64,000 bases of DNA from an uncultured Alsobacter sp. Lineage in GTDB: Bacteria > Pseudomonadota > Alphaproteobacteria > Rhizobiales > Beijerinckiaceae. Position 1 is the first letter of the stretch, and every line of letters begins with the position of its first letter. Shown piece by piece: positions 1 to 8,380 of this stretch. The DNA lies in contig NZ_CAMFHB010000001.1 of the NCBI RefSeq assembly GCF_945952055.1, forward strand, positions 62,001 through 126,000, read 5' to 3'. A model generated the notes under the pieces. The model was given only the letters and a program-made list of their open reading frames with translations. It did not search any database and was not told the DNA's origin. A program made the position numbers and the translations under genes.

Positions 1-1329
1 CTTCGTCGTGGCGCGCCAGTCGAAGGGCAGGATCTCGGCGTTGGCGACGCCCAGGATCGACCCGAGATAGACCTTCATGTCACGCAGCAGGATGTCCTTG
101 TCCGCGATGTCCATGACGTCGTTCTCGGTGTGCCAGGCGATGTTGCCGCCGCAGCCGCCGACCGCGTAGTAGCCTTTCTCGGCCCGCAGCTCGTCCGGCA
201 TCGTCGAGCTCAGCATGAAGAAGCTCGAGATGCCGATGTTGTTGAAGGAGTAGTCGCCGGCGCGGTGGGGGCGCTCGCCGTGGCTCTCGAGGCCGGCGAC
301 CTCCTTGATGACGCCTTGCACGAAGCCTTCGGTCTCCGGCATCCAGGAGACGTCCTTGAACAGCGTCGCCCAGCGGCAGCCGGGGCTGTCGCAGTTGACC
401 TGCGCCACGCAGTTCTCGTCGAGGTCGATGGCGAAGTGGTCGGCGAACCAGGTGGAGCCGGCATAGCGGCCCGTCGAGTGACCCGGCCACCAGGCGATGC
501 GCACGGTGCGGCGCAGCTTGGAGCGGTGCTTCCACAGCACGCGGGCGAGTTCCAGCATGGTCGCGTCGCCGGTGGCGTTGTCGCCGACGCCGACATCCCA
601 GCTGTCATAGTGGCCGTGCAGCAGGACGAACTTGTCGGGCTCGACCGAGCCCTTGATCTCGACGACCGGCACCTTCTGCTTGAACCAGCCCTCGCGCATC
701 TCCGTCTCGATGGTCACGCTCTCGCCGCGCGAGGCCATCTCGATCAGCGCCTTGCCGTTCTCGTTGTTCACCGCGACGATCGGGATCTTGGGCTTGCGCG
801 GCAGGTCGTCGAGGTCGGGCGTGCCCCAGATCGAGGTGCAGATGCCCCAGTGGATGTCGACGCCGGGGTTCATGGCGATGACGCCGACGGCCCCCTTCTC
901 CTCGAACTCGCGCATCTTCTGCGGGAAGGCGAAGCCCTCCGAGATGACGATCTTGCCGCGAATGCGCTCGGCCGACGAAAGGTCTGCGTCCTGGCTCTTG
1001 TGGAACAGCGACCCGATGGAGCGGGAGTAGGTCGCCGGCACGTGGACGATCGGCGCGGTCACGCCCTTGCGGCAATCGATCGCATAGGCCGGCGGCTTCG
1101 CCCGGATGGTCCGGCCACCCGCCTTCACGCGGGCATCGTAGGGCACGGACAGGTAGATCTCGGGCTCGTGCACGGTGACCGGGACGCCGAACGACTTCAG
1201 CGCCTCCACCATGATGTCGCAGCTGGCGTTGACGTCCTCCGGCTTCCAGCGCGGGAACGTGGAGAAGCGCTCCACGAGGGCCCACGGGGCATCGAGTGTG
1301 ACGTCGGCAAGGATCTCCGCGTGCGCCAT
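1..1329 (-). CDS. M28-family metallopeptidase-like protein, 3' end beyond window
   Basis: The reading frame opens at ATG 1329 (reverse strand, MAHAEILADVTLDAP) and is still open at base 1, so the C-terminus is missing. The visible ~443 residues resemble the second M28 protein at 3657-5447: a PA-like insert in the first half, then a co-catalytic zinc region with GDNATGDATMLELARV and a run RIAWWPGHSTGRYAGSTWF that closely matches its paralogue. Family members are zinc amino- or carboxypeptidases. No signal peptide is seen, so it probably acts in the cytoplasm on imported substrate. A GAAA/TTTC palindrome at 1343-1368 lies directly upstream, which links it to the IclR regulator next door. The substrate is unknown. 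Confidence 0.8.
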   Translation of the reverse strand, partial: MAHAEILADVTLDAPWALVERFSTFPRWKPEDVNASCDIMVEALKSFGVPVTVHEPEIYLSVPYDARVKAGGRTIRAKPPAYAIDCRKGVTAPIVHVPATYSRSIGSLFHKSQDADLSSAERIRGKIVISEGFAFPQKMREFEEKGAVGVIAMNPGVDIHWGICTSIWGTPDLDDLPRKPKIPIVAVNNENGKALIEMASRGESVTIETEMREGWFKQKVPVVEIKGSVEPDKFVLLHGHYDSWDVGVGDNATGDATMLELARVLWKHRSKLRRTVRIAWWPGHSTGRYAGSTWFADHFAIDLDENCVAQVNCDSPGCRWATLFKDVSWMPETEGFVQGVIKEVAGLESHGERPHRAGDYSFNNIGISSFFMLSSTMPDELRAEKGYYAVGGCGGNIAWHTENDVMDIADKDILLRDMKVYLGSILGVANAEILPFDWRATTK

Positions 1330-1342
1330 GGCGCGCCTCCCG

Positions 1343-1368
1343 TTTCACTGGCTGAAATCGCGTTTCAG
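1343..1368. promoter_or_regulatory. Probable IclR operator upstream of the M28 gene
   Basis: Two overlapping palindromes are visible: TTTCACTGGCTGAAA (1343-1357) and CTGAAATCGCGTTTCAG (1352-1368). The first recurs exactly at 11219-11233 before the peptide-importer operon. The second has the same core as GTGAAATCGCGTTTCAC at 2432-2448 next to the IclR gene. Binding by the IclR protein is an inference from this recurrence. Confidence 0.65.
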
Positions 1369-1468
1369 ACGGACGATACCAGCCTGTGCGGGGCTGGCAA
1401 GCGCCGAGAACGCAGAGCAGATGCGGTCGCGCTGAAGCATTCTCTTCGCGTTTGCAAACACCTCTCCG

Positions 1469-1574
1469 CGTCCTGCCCGGGCCGAGTCCGGCGAGGACCC
1501 CGAGAGGGGGGGGAGCCGCCTCAACCGAGGGAAGGATTCAGGTGTTCGGCGACGGCGGTGTGTCGAAGGACGCA
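1469..1574. repeat. Degenerate copies of both intergenic repeat families
   Basis: The stretch between the M28 start and the IclR stop holds a partial copy of the CGTCCTGCCCGGGC repeat (1469-1500) and one arm of the GTGTCGAAGGACGCA repeat (1557-1574). Neither forms a complete hairpin. They look like decayed or half elements of the families described at 3513 and 13655. Confidence 0.5.
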
Positions 1575-1593
1575 GATCCGTGCCGTGCCGACC

Positions 1594-2367
1594 CTAAACC
1601 GCGGCCGGCCAGTGCTGGCGCCAGCCCAGCGCCTCCGAGATGCGCACGGCGGCCTCGCCGACCAGGCGGCGCAGGTTGGGTTCGGAGCCGGGCACGAGGC
1701 GGTCCATGGTGCCCGCCACGCTGACGGCGGCCACGACCTGGCCGTCCCGGTCGTAGACGGCGCTCGCAAAGGAGAAGGCGTTGGCATCGAGATCGCCGCG
1801 GCTCTCGTTCGTGCCCGTCTCCCGAATCTGCTTCAGGCGCTTCTTGAGCGACTTGGCATCGGTGATGGTGTTGGGCGTGAAGGCGGTGAGCGGCCCGGCG
1901 AGGACTTCCTTCCGGATCTCCTCGGGTGCGAAAGCCAGAAGGATTTTAGGCCCACCACCGGCGTGGAGCGGACCGCGGCGGCCCACCTGGGCGTAAAGGC
2001 GGCCCGAGTCGGTGGCGGTGCGCAAAGCCACGCAGACGCTGTTCAGGCCGTCGCGGACGAGCAGGTTCACGTGCTGGCCGGCGGCGCGGGCGAGATCGTC
2101 GAGGAACGGCGCGGCGGCCTTGATGAGTGTGACATTGTCCTGTGCGCTCGCGGCCAGAACCAGCGGCCGGTAGCCCAGCGTGTAGGTGCGTGTGTCCGGA
2201 TCCTTGATGACATAGCCGCGCTGTTCCAGCGTGAAGATGAGCCGGAAGACCAGGCTCTTGGTGTTGCCCGACACCTTGGCCAATTCCGTCACGCTCAGGC
2301 CGGGATGCTCGGCGAGGGCCTCCAGCAGGGAAAGAGCTCTGTCGACGGCGGAGATGGTGTACGGCAT
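1594..2367 (-). CDS. IclR-family transcriptional regulator
   Basis: This 257-residue protein has the IclR layout: an N-terminal winged helix-turn-helix (about residues 5-65, with SALSLLEALAEHPGLSVTELA and a wing including LEQRGYVIKDPDTRTYTLG), then a GAF-like effector domain containing HVNLLVRDGLNSVCV and ending in SVAGTMDRLVP. IclR proteins bind as dimers or tetramers and respond to small catabolites. The gene is divergent from the quinone oxidoreductase, with a palindrome GTGAAATCGCGTTTCAC between them. Related palindromes precede the M28 gene at 1329 and the importer operon at 11104. It therefore probably controls the whole peptide-uptake and hydrolysis set. The effector is not deducible. 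Confidence 0.9.
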   Translation of the reverse strand: MPYTISAVDRALSLLEALAEHPGLSVTELAKVSGNTKSLVFRLIFTLEQRGYVIKDPDTRTYTLGYRPLVLAASAQDNVTLIKAAAPFLDDLARAAGQHVNLLVRDGLNSVCVALRTATDSGRLYAQVGRRGPLHAGGGPKILLAFAPEEIRKEVLAGPLTAFTPNTITDAKSLKKRLKQIRETGTNESRGDLDANAFSFASAVYDRDGQVVAAVSVAGTMDRLVPGSEPNLRRLVGEAAVRISEALGWRQHWPAAV

Positions 2368-2431
2368 GAGCTCGTCGGTGCTGGGCGGCTGTCACATTCC
2401 AAAATCTGGAACAACTGCGCTGTTGCGTAGC

Positions 2432-2448
2432 GTGAAATCGCGTTTCAC
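2432..2448. promoter_or_regulatory. Probable IclR operator in the IclR/oxidoreductase divergent promoter
   Basis: GTGAAATCGCGTTTCAC has 6-bp arms (GTGAAA/TTTCAC) around a 5-bp centre. It lies between the divergent starts at 2367 and 2484, so it could serve autoregulation and control of the oxidoreductase together. The core is shared with 1352-1368. Confidence 0.65.
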
Positions 2449-2483
2449 ACAATAACATCGGTCCGGGACAGGAGACAGCAGCC

Positions 2484-3488
2484 ATGGCCATCGCCGGCGC
2501 CACGTCGCGCTTCGCCTTCTACCGGGACACCGGCCCCGCGCGCGACGTCATCGTCATCGCCGAGCGCCCGATCCCGGAGCCGGTGCCTGGAAGCGTCAGG
2601 GTGCGCATTCATCGCTCCGGCATCAATCCCTCCGATACCAAGCGACGCGGGGGCTGGTCCAGCTACAAGCCGCGGTCGCCGCAAATGGTTCTGCACTGCG
2701 ACGGAGCCGGCGTGATCGAGGCCGTCGGCGAGGGCGTTTCGCCGCACCGGATCGGCGAGCGGGTGTGGGTGTGGAACGCCGAGACCGAGGGCCAGGGCAC
2801 CGCGGCCGACCACTGCATCGTCGCCGCCGATCAGGCGGTCCGGCTGCCGGACGTTGCCGGGTTCGACGTCGGCGCCTGCCTGGGCGTGCCGGCCTGCACG
2901 GCCCACCGTGCGGTGTTCGCCGACGGGCCCGTGGAGGCGCAGTGGGTGCTCGTTCAGGGCGGGGCCGGCGCGGTGGGCGCCTATGCCGTCCAGTTCGCCG
3001 CCCGGGCGGGAGCACGCGTCATCGCCACCGGATCGAGCCCGGACAAACGCGACGTCGCGCTCGGCCTCGGCGCCCGCCACGCGGTGGACTACCGCGACCC
3101 CGAGGCCGCCCGCCAGATCCTGGCGCTCACCGGTGGCCGGGGCGTGGATCGGGTCGTCGAGGTGGACCTCGGCGAGAACCTGACGCTCGATCTGGAGGTC
3201 TGTGCGCTCAATGCGACGATCGCGTCCTACTCGTCCACGCGCGTGCGGGAGTTTCCGTTCCCCTACTACGCGATCGCGCCCAAGGGGCTGAACTTCCGCA
3301 TCGTGCAGGGGTATTGCCTGCCCGACGCCGCACGGGCGCAGGCGGTGGCGGACATCACGGATGCGTTGGCGCACGGGGCGCTCGTGCATCGGATCGGCAA
3401 GGTCTTCCCGCTCGAGGAGATCGTTGCGGCGCACGAGGCCTCCGAGCGGGGTGACGTGGGCAAGGTGCTGATCGCGGTGACGGAGTGA
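2484..3488 (+). CDS. NADPH:quinone oxidoreductase (zinc-free MDR family)
   Basis: A 334-residue medium-chain dehydrogenase/reductase of the zeta-crystallin (QOR) type. The N-terminal GroES-like half contains INPSDTKRRGGW and GERVWVWN; the Rossmann half carries VQGGAGAVGAYAVQFA for NADPH binding. Catalytic-zinc cysteines and the four-cysteine structural zinc loop are absent, as expected for this branch. Such enzymes reduce quinones or activated alkenes in the cytoplasm. It is divergent from the IclR gene with a shared operator, so it is probably part of the same regulon, perhaps handling a product of the hydrolysed substrate. It is convergent with the M28 gene at 3657-5447, with a long palindrome between them. 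Confidence 0.85.
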   Translation: MAIAGATSRFAFYRDTGPARDVIVIAERPIPEPVPGSVRVRIHRSGINPSDTKRRGGWSSYKPRSPQMVLHCDGAGVIEAVGEGVSPHRIGERVWVWNAETEGQGTAADHCIVAADQAVRLPDVAGFDVGACLGVPACTAHRAVFADGPVEAQWVLVQGGAGAVGAYAVQFAARAGARVIATGSSPDKRDVALGLGARHAVDYRDPEAARQILALTGGRGVDRVVEVDLGENLTLDLEVCALNATIASYSSTRVREFPFPYYAIAPKGLNFRIVQGYCLPDAARAQAVADITDALAHGALVHRIGKVFPLEEIVAAHEASERGDVGKVLIAVTE

Positions 3489-3512
3489 GATGGCGCTTCT
3501 TTCTGCACCACA

Positions 3513-3632
3513 AAGCCCCTCATCCTGAGCCACGGCCGCAGGCCGTGTGTCGAAGGACGCAGCTCAGTGCCGCTGCACCAGTCTGCGTCCTTCGACTCGG
3601 CCGCTGCGCGGCCGGCTCAGGATGAGGGGCTT
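3513..3632. repeat. Family A long palindrome between convergent genes
   Basis: The ends match as inverted 17-mers (AAGCCCCTCATCCTGAG and its complement), and inside them lie inverted GTGTCGAAGGACGCAG and CTGCGTCCTTCGAC arms with short GCCGCAGGCC-type hairpins. The element fills the gap between two convergent stop codons and could act as a bidirectional terminator. Related elements occur at 13655-13933 and 47331-47443. Confidence 0.8.
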
Positions 3633-3656
3633 TTCGTGCTGTAAGCGGATCCGTAC

Positions 3657-5447
3657 TCACGCCGCCCTGTTCGCCAGGTCCGGCCGAGCCAGAAAGTCGT
3701 CGATCAGCGCGGTGGCGTCCTGCACTTTCACGAGCACCTGGTTGAGGCGACGCGTGAGGCCGGCTGCGGCGAAGCGGGCGGTGTCGGAGGCGGGGTCGAG
3801 CTTGGCGATCGTCAGCGCCGCCTTCAGGCTCGGCAGCGCGCGCGAGCCGAGCGCCGGATCGTGCAGGTGGCCGGGCAGGTCCTGGTAGAGCACCGGGTTC
3901 AGCACCCGGGTGAGCCGCAGGAACAGGCGGTTGGCGGCCGCCGTCAGCGCGTCGTCGGTGGCGCCTTCCAGCGCGTCGCGCAGGGTCTCAGCCCGCTGCT
4001 TCAGCGTGGCGACGGCCTTCTCGGCGGCGGCGAAGTCGAAGGCGGAGCCCGCCTCCTCGCGGTACTCGCGCAGCGCGTCGAGATAGTCCTGAGCCATGGC
4101 CTGCGGCTCGAAGGGCAGCACGTCGGCGGTGGCCATGCGCAGCAGGATCGAGGCGTAGAGCCGCGTGTCCTGGGCGAGGATCGCGGGGTCCACCTTGTCG
4201 ATGGTCTCGTGCTCGGAGTGCCACCACCAGGCGCCGCCCGAGCCGCCGACGTTGGGGTCGCGATCGGGATCGTCCGGCGTCAGCATCGAATAGACCGACA
4301 TCGAGGAGAGCCCGATGCCCCAGAAGGACTGGTCGGCCGCGCGCGACGGCCGCGTGGCGGACACATACTTGTCGCCGCGCTTGCCGATGGCGAGCTGCGC
4401 CTTGCTGCTGGTCATCGTCGTCCAGCCGGTGATCTCCTTGGTCATCGCCTCGTTGAAGGTCGAGACCTCGGCCATCTGGTGGCGTGGCACGTAGACGGTG
4501 GCGCCGCGCACGCCCGGCGAGTCGATGTTGAAGTAGACGATGGCGTGGGCGTGCAGGTCGGCGTGGAAAGTGTCGGCGAACCAGGTCGAGCCCGAGTAGC
4601 GGCCATGCGAGTGACCCGGCCACCAGGCGAGCTTGATGCCGTAGCGCAGCTTGCCCTCGAACTGCTTGAGGACGCGGGCGAGCTCGAGGACACAGGCATC
4701 GCCGGTGACGTTGTCCGTCGAACCGTCGAACCACGAGCAGTAGTGCGCGCCGACCAGCAGGAACTCCGGCTCGCGTCCCTTGATCTCGGCGACCGGCAGG
4801 CGCACCTCGCGCCAGCTCGTCTCGACCTCGGCGGACAGCGTCGCGGTGACGGGGCCCTTGGCCATGGCCTCGCGGATGCGGGCACCGTCGTGGCCGCTGA
4901 TCGACACGACGTGGAGCTTGGGGATGGCGCTCGTCTGGTCGAACTCGGGGGTGCCCCAGACGGGCGTGATGATCATCTTGTGGCGCTGCTTGCCGGCCGA
5001 CATCGAGACCATGCCCAGCGCCCCGTTCTTGGCCGCGAGCAGGGCGTTGTAGGGCGTGGGCAGCTTGCCGACGAGAACGATCTTGCCCGCCACGTCCTTG
5101 CCGGCGTAGCCCGCCTCGGTGCCGTCGCCCACGTCGACGAGCGGCGCGGTGACGCCGCCCTTGGGCGTCGACAGGCCGAAGGCGACGCCGACGGCCTGGA
5201 TGTCCATGCCGCCCTCGGCGGTCTTCAGCGCCAACGCCGCCGAAACCGGATGCGAGATGTAGGACTGGAAGCGATGCACCGTGTGAGAGATGCCGGCAGC
5301 CGTCAGCGCGTCGGTCAGGACCTTGCAGGCCTTTTCCTCCTGCGGGGTGCCGGACACCTTTTCGCCGATCGCGCAGAGCGCCTTGCAGGTCTCCATCAGG
5401 TGGTCGGGGGACACGAGATCGCGGGCTTGCGCGTCGAGGGTCGCCAT
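3657..5447 (-). CDS. M28-family metallopeptidase, last gene of the peptide-importer operon
   Basis: A 596-residue protein without a signal peptide. Residues ~90-215 form a PA-like insert (VDVGDGTEAGYAGKDVAGKIVLV). The peptidase core follows, with LLVGAHYCSWFDGSTDNVTGDACVLELAR, where His, Asp and Glu are the expected co-catalytic zinc ligands, then YFNIDSPGVRGA and a late HSEHETIDKVD His region. A ~150-residue helical C-terminal extension follows. It begins 17 bp after the oppF-like gene, so it is presumably co-transcribed with the importer and cleaves what the importer brings in. It is a paralogue of the partial gene at 1-1329. The true substrate, peptide or other amide, is unknown. Confidence 0.85.
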   Translation of the reverse strand: MATLDAQARDLVSPDHLMETCKALCAIGEKVSGTPQEEKACKVLTDALTAAGISHTVHRFQSYISHPVSAALALKTAEGGMDIQAVGVAFGLSTPKGGVTAPLVDVGDGTEAGYAGKDVAGKIVLVGKLPTPYNALLAAKNGALGMVSMSAGKQRHKMIITPVWGTPEFDQTSAIPKLHVVSISGHDGARIREAMAKGPVTATLSAEVETSWREVRLPVAEIKGREPEFLLVGAHYCSWFDGSTDNVTGDACVLELARVLKQFEGKLRYGIKLAWWPGHSHGRYSGSTWFADTFHADLHAHAIVYFNIDSPGVRGATVYVPRHQMAEVSTFNEAMTKEITGWTTMTSSKAQLAIGKRGDKYVSATRPSRAADQSFWGIGLSSMSVYSMLTPDDPDRDPNVGGSGGAWWWHSEHETIDKVDPAILAQDTRLYASILLRMATADVLPFEPQAMAQDYLDALREYREEAGSAFDFAAAEKAVATLKQRAETLRDALEGATDDALTAAANRLFLRLTRVLNPVLYQDLPGHLHDPALGSRALPSLKAALTIAKLDPASDTARFAAAGLTRRLNQVLVKVQDATALIDDFLARPDLANRAA

Positions 5448-5464
5448 GGTGCGTCTCCTACGGC

Positions 5465-6478
5465 TCAGGACAGGACGGGTTCGGCCGCCACCGCAGCGCG
5501 GGGCGCCTGCACGAGGTGGCAGGCCACGCGGCGGCCGCCGGGCAGGTCGATCAGCGGCGGGCGCTCGGCGGTGCAGGCGGCGATGGCCACCGGGCAGCGA
5601 TTCACGAAGGCGCAGCCGGCGCCGACCTTGCGCGCATCGGCGGTGCCCGGCCGCAGCGGCAGCGGGGCGCGCGACTGGTCGACGCGGGGCTGCGGCACGG
5701 CGGCGATGAGGGCGCGGGTGTAGGGATGCAGCGGCTCGCGGATGACGTCCTCGGTGGGGCCGTCCTCCACCAGGGAGCCGAGATACATGACCATGGTGCG
5801 GCGCGCGACGTAGCGCACCAGCGCGAGGTCATGGGAGATGTAGATCGCGGTCAGCCCCAGCGTGTCCTGGAGCTCGCGCATCAGGTTGAGGATGCCGGCG
5901 CGCACGCTGACGTCGAGCATCGACACGGGCTCGTCGGCCACCACGAAGCGCGGTTCCAGCACCAGCGCCCGCGCCAGCACGATGCGCTGCAGCTGGCCAC
6001 CGGACATCTCGTGCGGGTAGCGCTCCAGGAGATCGGTGCCGCGGATGCGCACGCGCTCCAGCACGACCTTCATGCGGTCGAGGTGCTCGGCCTTCGGGAT
6101 CCCGGCGTTGACCAGCGGCTCGGACAGCGAGTTCGCGATGCTGAGCCGCGGGTTCAGCGCGTCGAAGGGATTCTGGAAGACGAACTGGGCGTCGCGGCGG
6201 AACGCCATCAGTTCGGTGCCGGCCAGCCCGGCGAGCTCCCGGCCGCCGATGGCAATGGAGCCGGCGGATGGTTCCAGCAGCTTGAGAAGCAGGCGTCCCG
6301 TCGTCGTCTTGCCGCACCCGGATTCGCCGAGCAGGCCCACCGTCTCCCCCGGCGCGATGTCGAAGTCGACCGAACGCACGGCGTGCACGACCGGATGCTC
6401 CCCGCGCATCACCTGCGCGAGGCCACGCCGGACGGCGAACGTCTTGGTCAGGCCGCGGACGCGGACGTAGGCGTCCAT
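5465..6478 (-). CDS. Oligopeptide/dipeptide ABC importer ATPase (OppF/DppF type)
   Basis: A 337-residue ATPase with Walker A GESGCGKTT, signature SGGQLQRI, Walker B VVADEPVSMLDVS and the C-terminal oligopeptide extension with a cysteine-containing AGCAFVNRCPVA loop. It couples ATP hydrolysis to transport with its partner encoded just upstream. Its start (ATG 6478) overlaps the end of the OppD-type gene by 31 bp, which suggests translational coupling. It is the fifth gene of the operon and is followed by the M28 peptidase. Confidence 0.93.
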   Translation of the reverse strand: MDAYVRVRGLTKTFAVRRGLAQVMRGEHPVVHAVRSVDFDIAPGETVGLLGESGCGKTTTGRLLLKLLEPSAGSIAIGGRELAGLAGTELMAFRRDAQFVFQNPFDALNPRLSIANSLSEPLVNAGIPKAEHLDRMKVVLERVRIRGTDLLERYPHEMSGGQLQRIVLARALVLEPRFVVADEPVSMLDVSVRAGILNLMRELQDTLGLTAIYISHDLALVRYVARRTMVMYLGSLVEDGPTEDVIREPLHPYTRALIAAVPQPRVDQSRAPLPLRPGTADARKVGAGCAFVNRCPVAIAACTAERPPLIDLPGGRRVACHLVQAPRAAVAAEPVLS

Positions 6479-7470
6479 GTGGCTGGATCCCTGGCGGTTT
6501 CGGCGAGGGCCGCGGCCTCGTCGGACCGCCAGCAGGCGCTGGCATGTCCGTCGGCCGCGACGGTGAGAGGTGGCGATTCGCTGCGGCAGCGGGCCACGGC
6601 AAACGGGCAGCGCTCGGCGAAGCGGCAGCCCGTCGGCGGCGACCGCAAGTCAGGCGGCGCACCCATGATCGGCGCGAGCGTGCCGCCGGCGCGCTCGAGG
6701 TCCGGGAAGGCGTTGGTCAGGCCCATGGTGTAGGGGTGGCGGGGCGCCGCGAGCACGTCGCCGACCTTGCCGGATTCCACCACCTCGCCCGCATACATGA
6801 CGACCACGCGGTCACAGACATAGGCGACGACGCTGATGTCATGGGTCACCAGCAGCACCGACACACCGAGGCGGGACTGAAGGTCGCGCAACGTGTCCAG
6901 CACCTGGCGCTGGACGATCACGTCGAGGGCGGTGACCGGCTCGTCGGCGATGACGAGGGATGGTTCGAGCGCCAGCGCCATGGCGATGGCGGCGCGCTGG
7001 CGCATGCCGCCGGAGAACTGGTGCGGGTATTCGACGGAGCGCTTGGCGTCGAGGCCGACGAGGCCGAACAGCTCCGCCGTGCGGTTGCGCGCAGCCTCCC
7101 GACCGAGGCCGCCGCGCAGCCGCAGCACCTCCTCCATCTGCGTCCCGACGCGGTAGACCGGGTCGAGCGCGTTCATGGAGCTCTGCGGCACGAAGCTGAT
7201 GCGCCGCCACAAGAGGTCCTTCCAGGCCGCCGGCGGACCGGCGAGGAGGTCCTTGCCCTCGAACACCACCTCGCCGCCCTTGAAGGTGGCGTTGCGGGGC
7301 ACGACGCCGGTGAGCGCCCGGGCGAGCGTGGTCTTGCCGCAGCCCGATTCGCCCACGAGCCCCACGACCTCGCCCGCGCCGACCTCGAGCGTGCCGCGGC
7401 TCACGGCATGCAGCGTGCCGCCCTTCGTGGCGTAGTCGACGGCGAGGTTGCGGACGGAGAGGAGCGTCAC
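6448..7470 (-). CDS. Oligopeptide/dipeptide ABC importer ATPase (OppD/DppD type)
   Basis: A 340-residue ATPase with Walker A GESGCGKTT, signature SGGMRQRA, Walker B VIADEPVTALDV and the oligopeptide C-terminal motif GCRFAERCPFAV. It pairs with the OppF-type ATPase whose gene it overlaps, forming the heterodimeric motor typical of peptide importers. It starts 4 bp downstream of the DppC-type permease stop. The tight spacing from 11104 down to 3657 supports a single transcript. Confidence 0.93.
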   Translation of the reverse strand: MTLLSVRNLAVDYATKGGTLHAVSRGTLEVGAGEVVGLVGESGCGKTTLARALTGVVPRNATFKGGEVVFEGKDLLAGPPAAWKDLLWRRISFVPQSSMNALDPVYRVGTQMEEVLRLRGGLGREAARNRTAELFGLVGLDAKRSVEYPHQFSGGMRQRAAIAMALALEPSLVIADEPVTALDVIVQRQVLDTLRDLQSRLGVSVLLVTHDISVVAYVCDRVVVMYAGEVVESGKVGDVLAAPRHPYTMGLTNAFPDLERAGGTLAPIMGAPPDLRSPPTGCRFAERCPFAVARCRSESPPLTVAADGHASACWRSDEAAALAETARDPATWTPTSASAA

Positions 7471-7474
7471 GCCG

Positions 7475-8380
7475 TCAGTCCTTCAGCTTGGGGAAGAGGA
7501 CTTCCTCGTAGCCGCGGCTGATGAAGAAGCCGGCGACGACGACGAGGACGATGCAGAGCCCCGGCGGGATGAACCAGTTGTAGCTGCCGCGCGACAGCGC
7601 CTGCGACGCATAGGCGTCCTGCAGCATGCCGCCCCACGACACCGAGCCCGACGGTCCGAATCCGAGGAAGCTGACGCTGGCCTCCGTGAGGATGGCCCAG
7701 CCGATGGCGATCGAGCCGTAGAGCAGCGACAGCGGCAGGATGTTGGGCGCGATGTGGACCCGGATGATGCGCCAGTCGCTGGAGCCCGCGACTCGCGCCG
7801 CCTCGACGAAGCCGCGCTCGCGCAGCGTCAGCACCTGCGAGCGGATGACGCGCGCCGTGTTGGGCCACAGCAGGACGGTGATCGCGATCACCACGTTCTG
7901 GGTCTGCGGCCCGAGGAAGGCCGCCAGCACGATGACGAAGGGCAGGAACGGGATGCCGAGCGCGATGTCGGCGAGGCGCATCAGCGCGGCGTCGACCAGG
8001 CCGCCGAAATAGCCGGACACGAGGCCGACCAGCGTGCCGAGCGCCACGACCGCGAGAGCCGCGGTGAGCCCGACCATGAAGGCGCTGCGCGTGCCGATGA
8101 CGAGCTGGGAGAAGATGTCGCGACCGAGATTGGTGGTGCCCAGCGGAAACTCCAGGCTCGGCCCGAGATTGGCGGCGAGGTTCCCGTCGTCCAGGAACAG
8201 GATCTCGAGAGGATCCTTGGCGAGAAAATCGGCGAAGAGCGCCACGAGCAGGAATACGACGTAGATCGTCACGCCGATGAGGGCGAGCGGATCCTTCTCG
8301 GGCAGGCGCAGGGCCCGCATGAGGCTCGGGAGCTTGCGCTTGCGCGACAGGACCGGCGGCTGGGCGGCGACCTCAACCAT
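7475..8380 (-). CDS. Peptide-type ABC importer permease (DppC/OppC)
   Basis: A 301-residue inner-membrane permease with about six hydrophobic segments, a first one near residues 35-55 (IYVVFLLVALFADFL), and a periplasmic FPLGTTNLGRDIFSQL segment typical of DppC. The EAA-type cytoplasmic loop reads EAARVAGSSDWRIIRVHIAPN. Its first codons overlap the upstream DppB-type gene by 8 bp. It forms the membrane channel together with that partner. Confidence 0.93.
   Translation of the reverse strand: MVEVAAQPPVLSRKRKLPSLMRALRLPEKDPLALIGVTIYVVFLLVALFADFLAKDPLEILFLDDGNLAANLGPSLEFPLGTTNLGRDIFSQLVIGTRSAFMVGLTAALAVVALGTLVGLVSGYFGGLVDAALMRLADIALGIPFLPFVIVLAAFLGPQTQNVVIAITVLLWPNTARVIRSQVLTLRERGFVEAARVAGSSDWRIIRVHIAPNILPLSLLYGSIAIGWAILTEASVSFLGFGPSGSVSWGGMLQDAYASQALSRGSYNWFIPPGLCIVLVVVAGFFISRGYEEVLFPKLKD

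Noticed and set aside
130-2430. A 766-codon open frame antisense to the M28 and IclR genes
   Set aside because: It is a typical GC-rich shadow of low complexity; both opposite genes have clear domains.
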